DNA of 44,148 nt from Anaerolineae bacterium (GTDB lineage Bacteria > Chloroflexota > Anaerolineae > Aggregatilineales > Phototrophicaceae), in contig JAHDWN010000029.1 of the NCBI GenBank assembly GCA_023382675.1, forward strand, positions 40,887 to 85,034, written 5' to 3'. Made by a program: the position numbers and the translations under genes. Shown one piece after another: positions 17,084 to 25,444 of the stretch. The notes beneath the pieces were generated by a model. That model made no database searches, was not told the origin of the DNA, and saw only the letters and a list, made by a program, of their open reading frames with translations. Every line of letters begins with the position of its first letter. Position 1 is the stretch's first letter.

Positions 17084-17365
17084 TTACTTCATTCGGCGGT
17101 TCACAATCTGATGCACTCGCTGTTTTGTGATGCCATAGCGCGCGGCCAGATCTCCAAGTGATGTGCCCGCTTCATACGCCGCGATGATCTCGGCGTTGCG
17201 GTTGCTCTCCTTCGGCGTCTTATTGTTGACGGGAAACGCGGTTTCTGGCTGCTCGGAGTAGAGCATGTCTATGAAGCGCATTACGGCTGCATCCACGTCG
17301 TATACGGAGCTGAGCCATAGTCCTCTTGAGCACAAAATGTGTTCAACTTGACAAGTCTGGCTCAT
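17084..17365 (-). CDS. Small HTH protein, family copy 2, 5'-truncated
   Basis: 93 residues. From GLWLSSVYDVDAAVMRFI to the end it matches copies 1 and 3, including the intact HTH ITKQRVHQIVNRR. The first ~17 residues are unrelated to the others, and the conserved upstream block is missing. The 5' part therefore seems to have been lost or replaced, and the gene may no longer be expressed as a normal family member. The reading frame remains open, and changes in the HTH are synonymous, so it may still be functional or have decayed only recently. Confidence 0.55.
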   Translation of the reverse strand: MSQTCQVEHILCSRGLWLSSVYDVDAAVMRFIDMLYSEQPETAFPVNNKTPKESNRNAEIIAAYEAGTSLGDLAARYGITKQRVHQIVNRRMK

Positions 17366-17647
17366 TGCGCTGGACTTTTTGTTTGTTTGGGTCTTTAACG
17401 AGTTGGACTGTAATTGTCTTCAATCGCAACCAGCTCTCACCGTACTGTTTTCTCATGGTCAAGGAAGGTTGGGGCATTTCCTATTTGCGGAATCGTCATG
17501 TTGAACACACCAGCCCCGTCCAGCCTGGATGGATCACAGGTACAAATGACGCTGCCGATGGAAAAGCGCCTCTGCTCCTGTCTTATGTCGTGCCCCCTTT
17601 CCTTGACGATATGCGGCGTTTCATACCAATTCGGGTAGACGACTTCC

Positions 17648-17676
17648 TTGACAAATTCGGTCGAAGTCACTATTCT
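17648..17676 (+). promoter_or_regulatory. Sigma-70 promoter of the sugar operon
   Basis: A perfect TTGACA at 17648-17653, a 17-bp spacer, and TATTCT at 17671-17676. Transcription would start near 17683, leaving a leader of about 145 bases before the binding-protein gene. Confidence 0.65.
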
Positions 17677-17689
17677 TTGTTGTGAACAT

Positions 17690-17710
17690 ATGTGACTTTT
17701 TAATTCACAT
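17690..17710. promoter_or_regulatory. Dyad operator just downstream of the sugar-operon promoter
   Basis: ATGTGA and TCACAT form an inverted repeat separated by nine bases. It lies a few bases beyond the predicted transcription start, a typical repressor position. The SorC-type regulator encoded in the same operon is the obvious candidate to bind it; the link is inferred. Confidence 0.5.
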
Positions 17711-17827
17711 TTGTGCATAATTACATCACCCAAATTGTTAGAGATAGGAGGTTTTACCCCGCGTAGTCATGCCCCAAAATCGCGTTGACTGTTGCTGCCC
17801 TATCTACCTTGATAAAGGAGTTTTCTC

Positions 17828-18934
17828 ATGGCCAAAATTTCCCGGCGCAATTTTCTACAATCGTCTGCCGTAGGGCTTGCGGGTCTCAGCTTGTTCGGCC
17901 CCGATCTCACCCGCGTGCTCGCTTCCGCACGGCGTCAGTTTGCCCACGTGAGCGACATGCCGCGCCTACAATCAGAACTCAATGTCGCGCACATCGCGCA
18001 GCAAATGTCGGCCCAGAGCGATCAGCGTACCCTCAAGGGCTGGGAAGATTGGCTTGCGGCAGCAGGTCTCTCTTGGAACGTGACGGTTTCTAACGCAGAG
18101 GGTAGCCCTGAAACACTCTCCGCCATGATCGAAGACGCTGTCTCGCGCGAAGTTGACGCTATCGTCGTCACGTTCGGTACTCTGACCGCCGCCCAGGGCG
18201 CTTTGCAGTCGGTCGCTGCTGCGGGCATTCCGCTTATCACCGTCGACTCCGGCTACTATCCGCCCGCACTGTGCGATATTGCCTCCAATAACTACACGAT
18301 GGGCGCGCAGATGAGCTCCTACATGGTGCAGAGTCTGCTCGGCCAGGGCAAGACAGAGCCGAACATCGTCACGATTACGGCCAACTTCCATCATGGCACG
18401 CGCAAGCGTGGTAAAGTGCGTGATGCCGTCCTCAGCGAGAACGAGAACATCCAGGTGCTGGGCGATCAGGTGATCCAGTACGACGGTTTCTTCGAGACAA
18501 CGCTCAACACCGTCAATGATTGGCTGAATCGCTTTGGTGGTGACATCGACGCGGTTTGGTGCCCATGGGATGAACCGGCGATGGCGGCGTCACAGGCGCT
18601 GTTGAGCCAGGGCATGACGGTCAATGATGTGATCGTTGTCGCAGCCGATGGACACCCACCGGCAGTGGAGTTGATGCACGACGCCGACTATCCAATGGTA
18701 GCGACCTGTGCGCAGGCGTTCGAGCTGTGGGGCGCGCTGGCAGCATCGTTCATTGACGAAATCGTTGGCAAGGGCCGTCCGGGAACGGAGGTTGTACCGG
18801 TACCTCAGATCGACTTCCCGGCACCGTTCCTGGTCAAGGGTGTCAACCTGCCTGAAGCAGGCAAGATGCCCTGGGATACGGTGGACTTCTACACGCAGTT
18901 CATGAATCAGGCCAGAGGACAGGTCGGTTCATAG
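17828..18934 (+). CDS. Sugar ABC solute-binding protein (Peripla_BP_4, ribose-type), Tat-exported
   Basis: 368 residues with AAGGAG seven bases before ATG. The N-terminus ISRRNFLQSSAVGLAGLSLF is a twin-arginine signal (Arg6-Arg7), so the folded protein is exported by Tat, unlike the two Sec-type binding proteins in this window. The body has the two-lobed periplasmic-binding fold of the ribose/galactose/LsrB group: VDAIVVTFGTLTAAQGAL, IPLITVDSGY, DIDAVWCPWDEPAMAASQAL and VIVVAADGHPPAVE. It feeds the ATPase and permease encoded downstream. The ligand should be a small sugar, polyol or furanone-like compound. Confidence 0.93.
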   Translation: MAKISRRNFLQSSAVGLAGLSLFGPDLTRVLASARRQFAHVSDMPRLQSELNVAHIAQQMSAQSDQRTLKGWEDWLAAAGLSWNVTVSNAEGSPETLSAMIEDAVSREVDAIVVTFGTLTAAQGALQSVAAAGIPLITVDSGYYPPALCDIASNNYTMGAQMSSYMVQSLLGQGKTEPNIVTITANFHHGTRKRGKVRDAVLSENENIQVLGDQVIQYDGFFETTLNTVNDWLNRFGGDIDAVWCPWDEPAMAASQALLSQGMTVNDVIVVAADGHPPAVELMHDADYPMVATCAQAFELWGALAASFIDEIVGKGRPGTEVVPVPQIDFPAPFLVKGVNLPEAGKMPWDTVDFYTQFMNQARGQVGS

Positions 18935-18950
18935 TACTCACTTCGGTACG

Positions 18951-18980
18951 GAGGGCAGGCACGGTTTCGAGCCTGTCCTC
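18951..18980. repeat. Intercistronic stem-loop behind the binding-protein gene
   Basis: GAGGGCAGGC pairs with GCCTGTCCTC (ten pairs, one G-U) around a ten-base loop, 16 bp behind the binding-protein stop and about 60 bp before the ATPase start. Only a mixed pyrimidine stretch follows, so it looks like an mRNA-stabilising or partial-termination element that would raise binding-protein output relative to the rest of the operon. Confidence 0.65.
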
Positions 18981-19039
18981 TCTTCAATATCGCGATCATG
19001 TAGTTTGCTTCACAGCAAGAAATTGGACTAATTACTGTT

Positions 19040-20533
19040 GTGGACACCTTACTTCACTTAACCGGCGTCTCCAAGCGCTATCCCGGTGTTACCGCCCTCG
19101 ACAATGTAGATTTCACACTGCGTAGCGGTGAAGTTCACGCCCTTCTGGGGGTCAATGGGGCCGGAAAAAGCACCCTGGTCAAGATCATCTGCGGCGCAGA
19201 ACCGCCGGACTCCGGCACGATGAAATTCAAGAACGAAACCATTCAGGTGAACGACACGGCTGACGCGATGCGTCATGGCATTGTGGTCGTCTACCAGGAG
19301 CGGACCTTAATCCCGCATTTCACTGTCGCCGAGAACATCTTGCTCGGTATGGAGCCTACTAACGGGCAATTGATCCGTCGCCGCGAGCTCAACCAGCAAG
19401 CTGAGCAGCTGCTGAAGCGCCTCGGTGTGGACCTTGATTTGAACACTGAAATCCTCGACCTGGGGGCTGGACAGCAGCAGTTGGTCGATATTGTGCGCGC
19501 GCTGCGCACGGAACCCCGGGTGATGGTATTAGATGAGCCAACTGCTGCCCTGTCTCAAGGAGAAACCAAGCACCTCTTTGAATTGCTCAAGCAATTCAAG
19601 AGCCAGGGGATAGGGATCATCTTTGTCTCGCATCGTCTCGATGAAGTCTTTGAGATCTCCGACTCCCTGACGATTTTGCGCGATGGCCGGGTCGTCAGTT
19701 CCGGGCCAATCAGCGAGTATACGCCGGCGCGAGTGACGCAGGAAATTGTCGGGCGAAATGTTGCGAAGCTGGAAACCGACTACAAGACCGCCAGCGGCCC
19801 CGTGCTGTTGGAGACGCAGGAACTTGCCTCCGAAGCCTTCACCGGTGTGAACCTGAAGATTGCCGGCGGCGAGGTTGTCGGGCTGGCAGGCGTGGTCGGC
19901 GCAGGTCGAACAGAACTGCTAGAGACTCTGGTCGGGTTCAGGCGCGCCCTCGGCGGCAAAATCATGCTTGAGGGCAAGCAAGTTCAGATTAAGTCACCCG
20001 CACATGCAATCCGCCATGGCATCGTCTTGGTGCCCGACAAGCGAATCGAAAAGGGTTTGCTCAATCGCATGAATGTGTTGGAGAATCTGACGGTTTCGTC
20101 GCTCAAGCGCTATAGCAACGGGTTAGGCTGGCTCCAGCAAAAGAAGCTGAGCGACGTTGCCGTCAAGACTGTGGATCAACTCCGCATCGCGTCGCCTTCA
20201 CTGACGACGCCTGTGCAATCCCTGAGCGGCGGAAACAAACAGAAGGTCGTATTCGGCAAGTGGCTGGCCTGGTCAGAGGACGTCAAGGACCTAATCTTCA
20301 TGTTCGATGAGCCTACGGAAGGCGTTGACGTGGGCGCACGTGCCGATATGTGGGTCATCATCCGTAATCTGGCTGCACAAGGCGCGGCGGTGCTGGTGAC
20401 GTCCTCAGATCTCGATGAGCTGATGGAGATCTCGGATCGGTTGTACGTCATGCGTCGTGGAAGAATCGTCAGTGAAGGGGCGAGGCAAAACTACACGCAT
20501 GATTCAATGCTGCAGCTCATGATGGGAGTTTAA
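19040..20533 (+). CDS. Sugar ABC importer ATPase, RbsA/MglA-type (two ABC domains)
   Basis: 497 residues from a GTG start, the normal size for the fused double ATPase of CUT2 importers. The first domain has Walker A GVNGAGKST at 37-45, a variant signature LGAGQQQLVDIVRAL and Walker B VMVLDEPTAAL. The second domain has the degenerate Walker A GVVGAGRTELLE, signature LSGGNKQKV and Walker B FMFDEPTEGVD. This asymmetry is standard for the family. It powers uptake through the permease at 20541. Confidence 0.95.
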   Translation: MDTLLHLTGVSKRYPGVTALDNVDFTLRSGEVHALLGVNGAGKSTLVKIICGAEPPDSGTMKFKNETIQVNDTADAMRHGIVVVYQERTLIPHFTVAENILLGMEPTNGQLIRRRELNQQAEQLLKRLGVDLDLNTEILDLGAGQQQLVDIVRALRTEPRVMVLDEPTAALSQGETKHLFELLKQFKSQGIGIIFVSHRLDEVFEISDSLTILRDGRVVSSGPISEYTPARVTQEIVGRNVAKLETDYKTASGPVLLETQELASEAFTGVNLKIAGGEVVGLAGVVGAGRTELLETLVGFRRALGGKIMLEGKQVQIKSPAHAIRHGIVLVPDKRIEKGLLNRMNVLENLTVSSLKRYSNGLGWLQQKKLSDVAVKTVDQLRIASPSLTTPVQSLSGGNKQKVVFGKWLAWSEDVKDLIFMFDEPTEGVDVGARADMWVIIRNLAAQGAAVLVTSSDLDELMEISDRLYVMRRGRIVSEGARQNYTHDSMLQLMMGV

Positions 20534-20540
20534 TAACCTC

Positions 20541-21599
20541 ATGTCTCGTAATATCAGCTTCTTGTCCCGTAGTAATAAAGTGGATAAATCCATGGCTCAA
20601 AGTTCCAGTCAAACGGTGTCCACGGCGAGCGAGCGTTCAGGGTTGAACGTGAGTAGTTTTATCAACCGGTTCGGCACTGTGCTCGCCCTGGTCATCATTT
20701 TTGCCCTGTTTACGGTAATCTCCGCGTTTCAGGAAGGCCGTTTCCTGACCAGCCAGAATCTGATCAACATCCTGCGCCAGGTGGCGACTCTTGCCATCGT
20801 GGCTACCGGGTTGACAGTAGCGGTCGCTGCTGGCGAGTTCGATCTGTCGGTCGGGCAGGTCGCCAGCCTGACGGGCATTCTCATGGCAGGCTTGATTGTG
20901 CGTCAGGATCTGCCCTGGGGCATCTCGTTGATCGCTTCCCTGGGCCTCGGCCTGTTCTTCGGCCTGCTCACAGGCATGTTGGTCACACGCTTCAAGATCC
21001 CGTCGCTGATCACCACGCTCGGTATGGGCCTGATTGCTGTCGGTGTCAACTACGCCTATGCGCGCGGCGACTCCATCTATGGCCGTCTCCCCGACGAGTA
21101 CACCTTTATTGGTACCGGGACAATCGGCCCGATTCCCTTTGTCGTGATCCTGGCCGTGATCGTCGTCACGCTGCTCTACGTTTTCCTCAATTACACACGC
21201 ATTGGTCGCTATATCCTGGCGACCGGCGGCAACCCGACAGCCACACGGCTGAGTGGTATCAACATCAACCGCTACCGCATGATTGCGCTGATGATCAGCG
21301 GTGTCGGCGCGGCGCTAGGCGGCTGCATCCTCGTTTCGTATCTGGGATCGGCACAGCCCTCCGGCGCTGACAATTACACGATGGACAGCCTGGCCGCCGT
21401 CTTTATCGGCATGACGACGATCCGCCGCGGGCAAGCCAACATCCTGGGCACGATTGTCGGTGTGCTCATTCTGGGCATCATCAACAACGGTTTGAACCTC
21501 GTGGGTGCACCATTCTTCCTGCAAACCATCGTCAAAGGTTCGGTGCTGATTCTTGCGGTGTCACTGGCTGTGCGGCGTGAAGAAATTCGTTTCTTCTGA
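20541..21599 (+). CDS. Sugar ABC importer permease, RbsC-type
   Basis: 352 residues with about ten membrane helices. It carries CUT2 permease signatures: LTVAVAAGEFDLSVGQVASLTG, TRFKIPSLITTLGMGLI and GGNPTATRLSGININRYRM. The ATG at 20541 follows the ATPase stop by seven bases; an internal ATG at 20592 would remove a polar N-terminal tail and is an alternative start. One permease gene is enough, since the channel is a homodimer in this family. Confidence 0.94.
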   Translation: MSRNISFLSRSNKVDKSMAQSSSQTVSTASERSGLNVSSFINRFGTVLALVIIFALFTVISAFQEGRFLTSQNLINILRQVATLAIVATGLTVAVAAGEFDLSVGQVASLTGILMAGLIVRQDLPWGISLIASLGLGLFFGLLTGMLVTRFKIPSLITTLGMGLIAVGVNYAYARGDSIYGRLPDEYTFIGTGTIGPIPFVVILAVIVVTLLYVFLNYTRIGRYILATGGNPTATRLSGININRYRMIALMISGVGAALGGCILVSYLGSAQPSGADNYTMDSLAAVFIGMTTIRRGQANILGTIVGVLILGIINNGLNLVGAPFFLQTIVKGSVLILAVSLAVRREEIRFF

Positions 21600-21617
21600 C
21601 GCAAAAGAAAGAAGGCA

Positions 21618-23183
21618 ATGATGGATACCGCAGATGTTTATGTACTGGGTATCGATTTCGGAACCGAGAGTGTGCGGGCAGGCGTATTTACGCCAACAGG
21701 GAAGTTGGTAGGTTCGCACGCCGAAGGCTATCCGCTGCGTCACCCGCGCCCTTCCTGGGCAGAACAACAGCCCGATCAATGGTGGACGGCGATGGTTGGC
21801 GCGGTGCGTGGCGCTGTGTCCGCGGCGGGTGTAGCGCCCGAATCCATCGTCGGTATCAGTGCAGATACGACATCATGCACGGTCGTGTTCCTCGATGAGT
21901 ATTTCGAGCCACTGCGCCCCGCGATTATCTGGATGGATGTGCGCGCGGTCGATCAATCGCAGCGCATCGCAGCCAGCGGTTTTCCCGCGCTGAAATACAA
22001 CGGTTTCGGCAATGTCTCGGCGGAATGGATGCCGTGCAAGGCGCTCTGGGTCAAGGAAAACGAACCGGAAATCTACCAACGAGCGCGCTACGTCGGCGAC
22101 TTCATCGACTGGCTCACGCTTCGTTTGACCGGCGAATGGACAGGCAGTATCAACAATACCAGCCTGCGCTGGTATTACGACCGCAACGCTGGCGGTTGGC
22201 CCGTCGATTTTTATGAAGGCATCGGCCTTGGCGACTTGATCGGGAAATTCCCGCAGCGCATTCTGGATCTGGGGCAGGTTGCTGGTGGATTGACGGCGAG
22301 CGCAGCCACGGAATTGGGGTTGGTCGCCGGGACGCCGGTTGCGGAGGGCGGCGCGGATGCGCTGATTGCCATGATCGGGCTGGATGTGACCGAACCGGGC
22401 AAGCTGGCTTTCATCGTCGGGTCGTCACATCTGCTCCTGGGGCAATCAGCAACGCAGTTTCATGCGAAAGGTATCTTCGGAGCCTATACGGACTGCCTTA
22501 TCCCCGGCCAGTACACGGTCGAAGGTGGACAAATCTCGACCGGCTCAATTCTGCGCTGGTTCAAGGACAGCTATATCGGTGGGAATTATCTGCGCGAGGC
22601 TGACCGCACCGGCGCAAGCCTGTACGACGTGATGACTCCTGAAGCGCTCAAGATTCGCCCTGGCTCTGAAGGGTTGGTCGTGCTCGATTACTGGCAGGGT
22701 AATCGCACGCCGCTGGTAGACCCACGGGCTCGCGGCATGATCTGGGGACTGACTCTCAGTCACACACCGGCGCATGTTTTCCGCGCGATCATGGAAGGGG
22801 TCGCTTACGGCACCGAGCATATCCTGCGCGTCTTCCGTGAGAACGGCTATCAGGCGACCGAAATCGTCGCGGCAGGCGGCCCGGTCAAGAGCAAGCTCTG
22901 GATGCAGATCCACGCTGACGTGAGCAACATCCCGATCAAGATCACAGAGGCGGGTGATGCCGCAGCCATGCTGGGGTCAGGAGCGCTGGCCGCCATTGGC
23001 GCGGGGCTTTATGAGACGCCGGGCGCAGCAGCCAAAGCGATGGTTCGAACGAAAGATGGGTTCGAGCCGAACAGGGCACTTCATGAGGAATACCAGTTTT
23101 ACGTTGATCAATATATCGCCACCTATCCGCAGGTGCGCGAGCTCATGCACACAATGGCGGATCATGTCGCAAAGCAATCATAG
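21618..23183 (+). CDS. FGGY-family carbohydrate kinase (ribulokinase-like)
   Basis: 521 residues. The start YVLGIDFGTESVRAGVF is the FGGY phosphate-1 motif in the form seen in AraB-type ribulokinases (GTESVRA). Other marks are GISADTTSCTVV, WMDVRA, EGGADALIAMIGLD and the C-terminal VAAGGPVKSKLWMQIHADV. It would phosphorylate the imported sugar, or the ketose made from it by one of the operon's dehydrogenases. FGGY kinases of this type act on pentuloses, tetritols and also, as LsrK, on the autoinducer AI-2, so the substrate stays open. GAAGG precedes the paired ATG. Confidence 0.93.
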   Translation: MMDTADVYVLGIDFGTESVRAGVFTPTGKLVGSHAEGYPLRHPRPSWAEQQPDQWWTAMVGAVRGAVSAAGVAPESIVGISADTTSCTVVFLDEYFEPLRPAIIWMDVRAVDQSQRIAASGFPALKYNGFGNVSAEWMPCKALWVKENEPEIYQRARYVGDFIDWLTLRLTGEWTGSINNTSLRWYYDRNAGGWPVDFYEGIGLGDLIGKFPQRILDLGQVAGGLTASAATELGLVAGTPVAEGGADALIAMIGLDVTEPGKLAFIVGSSHLLLGQSATQFHAKGIFGAYTDCLIPGQYTVEGGQISTGSILRWFKDSYIGGNYLREADRTGASLYDVMTPEALKIRPGSEGLVVLDYWQGNRTPLVDPRARGMIWGLTLSHTPAHVFRAIMEGVAYGTEHILRVFRENGYQATEIVAAGGPVKSKLWMQIHADVSNIPIKITEAGDAAAMLGSGALAAIGAGLYETPGAAAKAMVRTKDGFEPNRALHEEYQFYVDQYIATYPQVRELMHTMADHVAKQS

Positions 23184-23198
23184 GGCGGAGGAACATCA

Positions 23199-24152
23199 GT
23201 GAACCGCGAGTTGACCAAGTCACTGTATAGAACCATGCTGCTCATCCGGCGTACGGAAGAGCGCATCCTCGAAGAAATGATGAAGGGCAAGCTGGCGAGC
23301 ACGATGTGTCACGTGAGCATCGGGCAGGAAGCTGTCGCCGCGGGCACATGCAGTGCGATGCAGCCCCAGGACTACCTCACCAGCACTCATCGTGGCCACG
23401 GCCATTTCATCGCTCGTGGCGGTGGGCTTGACCGGATGATGGCCGAGCTATTCGGCAAGGAAACCGGCTACTGCAAAGGCCGCGGCGGCTCGATGCACAT
23501 CACCGACATCAGCATTGGGCATCTCGGCGCGAATGGGATCGTCGGCGGCCATCTGGGCATCGCGGCAGGGGCAGGACTCTGGTCGCAGATCAGCAAGAAT
23601 AACGCCGTAACGGTGTGCTTCTTCGGCGAGGGCGCAACCAATGAAGGGATCACGCACGAGTCGGTGAATATGTCCGCGCTGTGGAAACTCCCGGTGGTCT
23701 ACGTCGTCGAAAACAACCACTACGCTATGTCACTGGCCTGGGAGCGCTCGACCGCCCAGCAAAGCTTCATCGAGAAGGCGAAAGCCTATGGTATCCCTGG
23801 TGTGGATGTCGATGGTCAGGATGCCCTGGCCGTGTATGAAGCCGCCAGCGAAGCCATCGACCGTGCGCGGAAAGGCGAAGGGCCGACGCTCATTGGCGCA
23901 CATACGTACCGCTTCCTCGGGCACTCACGCGCCGATCCGTCTAAGTATCGCTCGCCTGAGGAAGAAGAACGGGAGCGTGCCCGCGATCCGCTGACGATCA
24001 TGCGCACCAAGGTCGGCTCAGACGTTCTTAGTGACAGCGATGTCGAGGCTTACGAGGCGGAGGTCAAGCAAATGCTCGACGCCGCAGTGAAGTTTGCGGA
24101 GGACAGCCCGCTTGCACAGCCCTCGACTGTGTTCGAAGACATTTACGCCTGA
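23199..24152 (+). CDS. TPP-dependent dehydrogenase E1 alpha (PdhA/AcoA-like)
   Basis: 317 residues from a GTG with GGAGGA upstream. This is the alpha subunit of the heterotetrameric E1 of 2-oxoacid or acetoin dehydrogenase complexes. The TPP/Mg motif is GEGATNEG (143-150) with ENN (171-173). Other family segments are CHVSIGQEAVAAG, STHRGHGHFIARGG and CKGRGGSMHI. The last segment and the short length are as in AcoA. The enzyme would form the TPP adduct of a 2-oxoacid or acyloin and pass the acyl group to the lipoyl protein. Its presence inside a sugar-kinase operon is unusual. Confidence 0.92.
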   Translation: MNRELTKSLYRTMLLIRRTEERILEEMMKGKLASTMCHVSIGQEAVAAGTCSAMQPQDYLTSTHRGHGHFIARGGGLDRMMAELFGKETGYCKGRGGSMHITDISIGHLGANGIVGGHLGIAAGAGLWSQISKNNAVTVCFFGEGATNEGITHESVNMSALWKLPVVYVVENNHYAMSLAWERSTAQQSFIEKAKAYGIPGVDVDGQDALAVYEAASEAIDRARKGEGPTLIGAHTYRFLGHSRADPSKYRSPEEEERERARDPLTIMRTKVGSDVLSDSDVEAYEAEVKQMLDAAVKFAEDSPLAQPSTVFEDIYA

Positions 24153-24174
24153 GAATCTGGGGAGGAACTTACTC

Positions 24175-25170
24175 ATGCCGATCATGATGTACCGCGACGC
24201 ACTTCGTCGTGCTCTGTACGAAGAAATGAAAGCCGACCCCAGTGTCTTCGTTCTCGGCGAGGATATTGGTCTCTATGGGGGAGCTTACGCCGTCACCAAG
24301 GGACTCTTGGAAGAATTCGGGCCTGACCGTATCCGTGATACGCCGATGTCTGAAGCGGCCATCGTTGGCGCAGCCATTGGTGCAGCCATGGTTGGCGGGC
24401 GTCCCGTTGCCGAAATTATGTACGTCGACTTTATGACGCTGACCATGGATCAGGTCGTCAATCAGGCGGCGAAAATCCATTTCATGTTTGGCGGGCAGAT
24501 CAAAGTCCCCTGTGTGATCCGCACGCAGCAAGGAACCGGACGTGGCGCTGGCGCACAGCACTCACAGAGCCTGGAAAGCTGGTTCATCCATACGCCGGGT
24601 CTGAAAGTCGTCGCGCCATCGACACCTGCTGATGCCTATGGCCTGTTGCGCGCGTCCATCCAGGACGACAACCCTGTGATCTTCCTGGAGCACAAGGGTC
24701 TCTACGCCGTCAAAGATGAAGTTCCCGAAGAACCATTCGTCACGTCGCTCGGCGTCGCCGATGTCAGACGAACTGGCAGTGATGTTACGTTGATCTCGTA
24801 CTCGCGGACGATGCAGCTGGCGCTGGAGGTTGCAGCGCAGCTAGAACAACGCGACATCAGTGTCGAAGTCGTCGACTTGCGCACACTGCAACCGCTGGAC
24901 ATGGAAACAGTGCTCCGCTCGGTCGAAAAGACCCGGCGCGCGGTAGTGCTGCATGAAGCTGTGATGACAGGCGGACTCGGCGCAGAAGTGAGCGCACGCA
25001 TCACCGAAGCGCTGTTCCATCAACTACTCAGCCCGGTTCGACGTGTTGCCGCGGCCGATGCACCGCTACCAGCGAATGTCGCCCTGGAAAAGTACGTGGT
25101 TCCAAATGCAGAACAGGTCATTCGTGCCATCGAAGAAACGCTCGCAGTCAAGCAGCAAATAGCGCGCTAA
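24175..25170 (+). CDS. TPP-dependent dehydrogenase E1 beta (PdhB/AcoB-like)
   Basis: 331 residues from ATG 24175, with GGGGAGGA ten bases before it; an upstream in-frame extension overlaps E1 alpha and is not used. Transketolase pyrimidine-binding and C-terminal domains are present: VLGEDIGLYGGAY, RIRDTPMSEAAIVGAAIGAA, TQQGTGRGAGAQHSQSLE and the C-domain VVDLRTLQPLDMETV. It forms the alpha2beta2 E1 with the preceding product. Confidence 0.94.
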   Translation: MPIMMYRDALRRALYEEMKADPSVFVLGEDIGLYGGAYAVTKGLLEEFGPDRIRDTPMSEAAIVGAAIGAAMVGGRPVAEIMYVDFMTLTMDQVVNQAAKIHFMFGGQIKVPCVIRTQQGTGRGAGAQHSQSLESWFIHTPGLKVVAPSTPADAYGLLRASIQDDNPVIFLEHKGLYAVKDEVPEEPFVTSLGVADVRRTGSDVTLISYSRTMQLALEVAAQLEQRDISVEVVDLRTLQPLDMETVLRSVEKTRRAVVLHEAVMTGGLGAEVSARITEALFHQLLSPVRRVAAADAPLPANVALEKYVVPNAEQVIRAIEETLAVKQQIAR

Positions 25171-25180
25171 GGGAGATGCC

Positions 25181-25444
25181 ATGGCTTTTCGTGTGATTAT
25201 GCCCCCGTTGGGCGATTCGTCTGATGAAGCAACCGTGCTCAAATGGCTGAAGGCCGAAGGTGATTCAGTCCAGAAGGGTGAACAGTTACTCGAAATCGAG
25301 ACGGATAAAGCAACGGTAGAACTTGAGGCTCTTGATACTGGCACACTGCGCAAGATCGTTGTATCTGAGGGCGAAGTGGCGATCGTGGGTCAGCTACTGG
25401 CTGTGATCGGTGAGCCTGACGAAGACGTATCCGACGTGACGTAA
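25181..25444 (+). CDS. Stand-alone lipoyl-domain protein (split E2, N-terminal part)
   Basis: 87 residues, one complete lipoyl domain: VIMPPLGDSSDEATVLKWL and IETDKATVELEA, with the lipoylated Lys43. It ends a few residues behind the domain. In ordinary E2 proteins this domain is fused through a linker to the subunit-binding and catalytic domains. Here the catalytic part is the next gene, whose ATG overlaps this stop (TAATG). It would work as the swinging carrier of a split E2. Confidence 0.93.
   Translation: MAFRVIMPPLGDSSDEATVLKWLKAEGDSVQKGEQLLEIETDKATVELEALDTGTLRKIVVSEGEVAIVGQLLAVIGEPDEDVSDVT

Larger units (their letters stand above)
17366..17827. other. Regulatory region of the ribose-type sugar operon
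   Basis: About 460 bp. The right end holds a good sigma-70 promoter (17648-17676), a dyad (17690-17710) and the AAGGAG ribosome site at 17815-17820. The left 280 bp contains overlapping open frames on both strands (for example 17437-17733 minus) that resemble nothing I recognise and overlap the promoter. I do not call a gene. Confidence 0.5.

Noticed and set aside
17437-17733. 98-codon minus-strand open frame in the sugar-operon leader
   Set aside because: It covers the strong promoter and operator, and its product resembles nothing; plus-strand frames in the same DNA look equally random.
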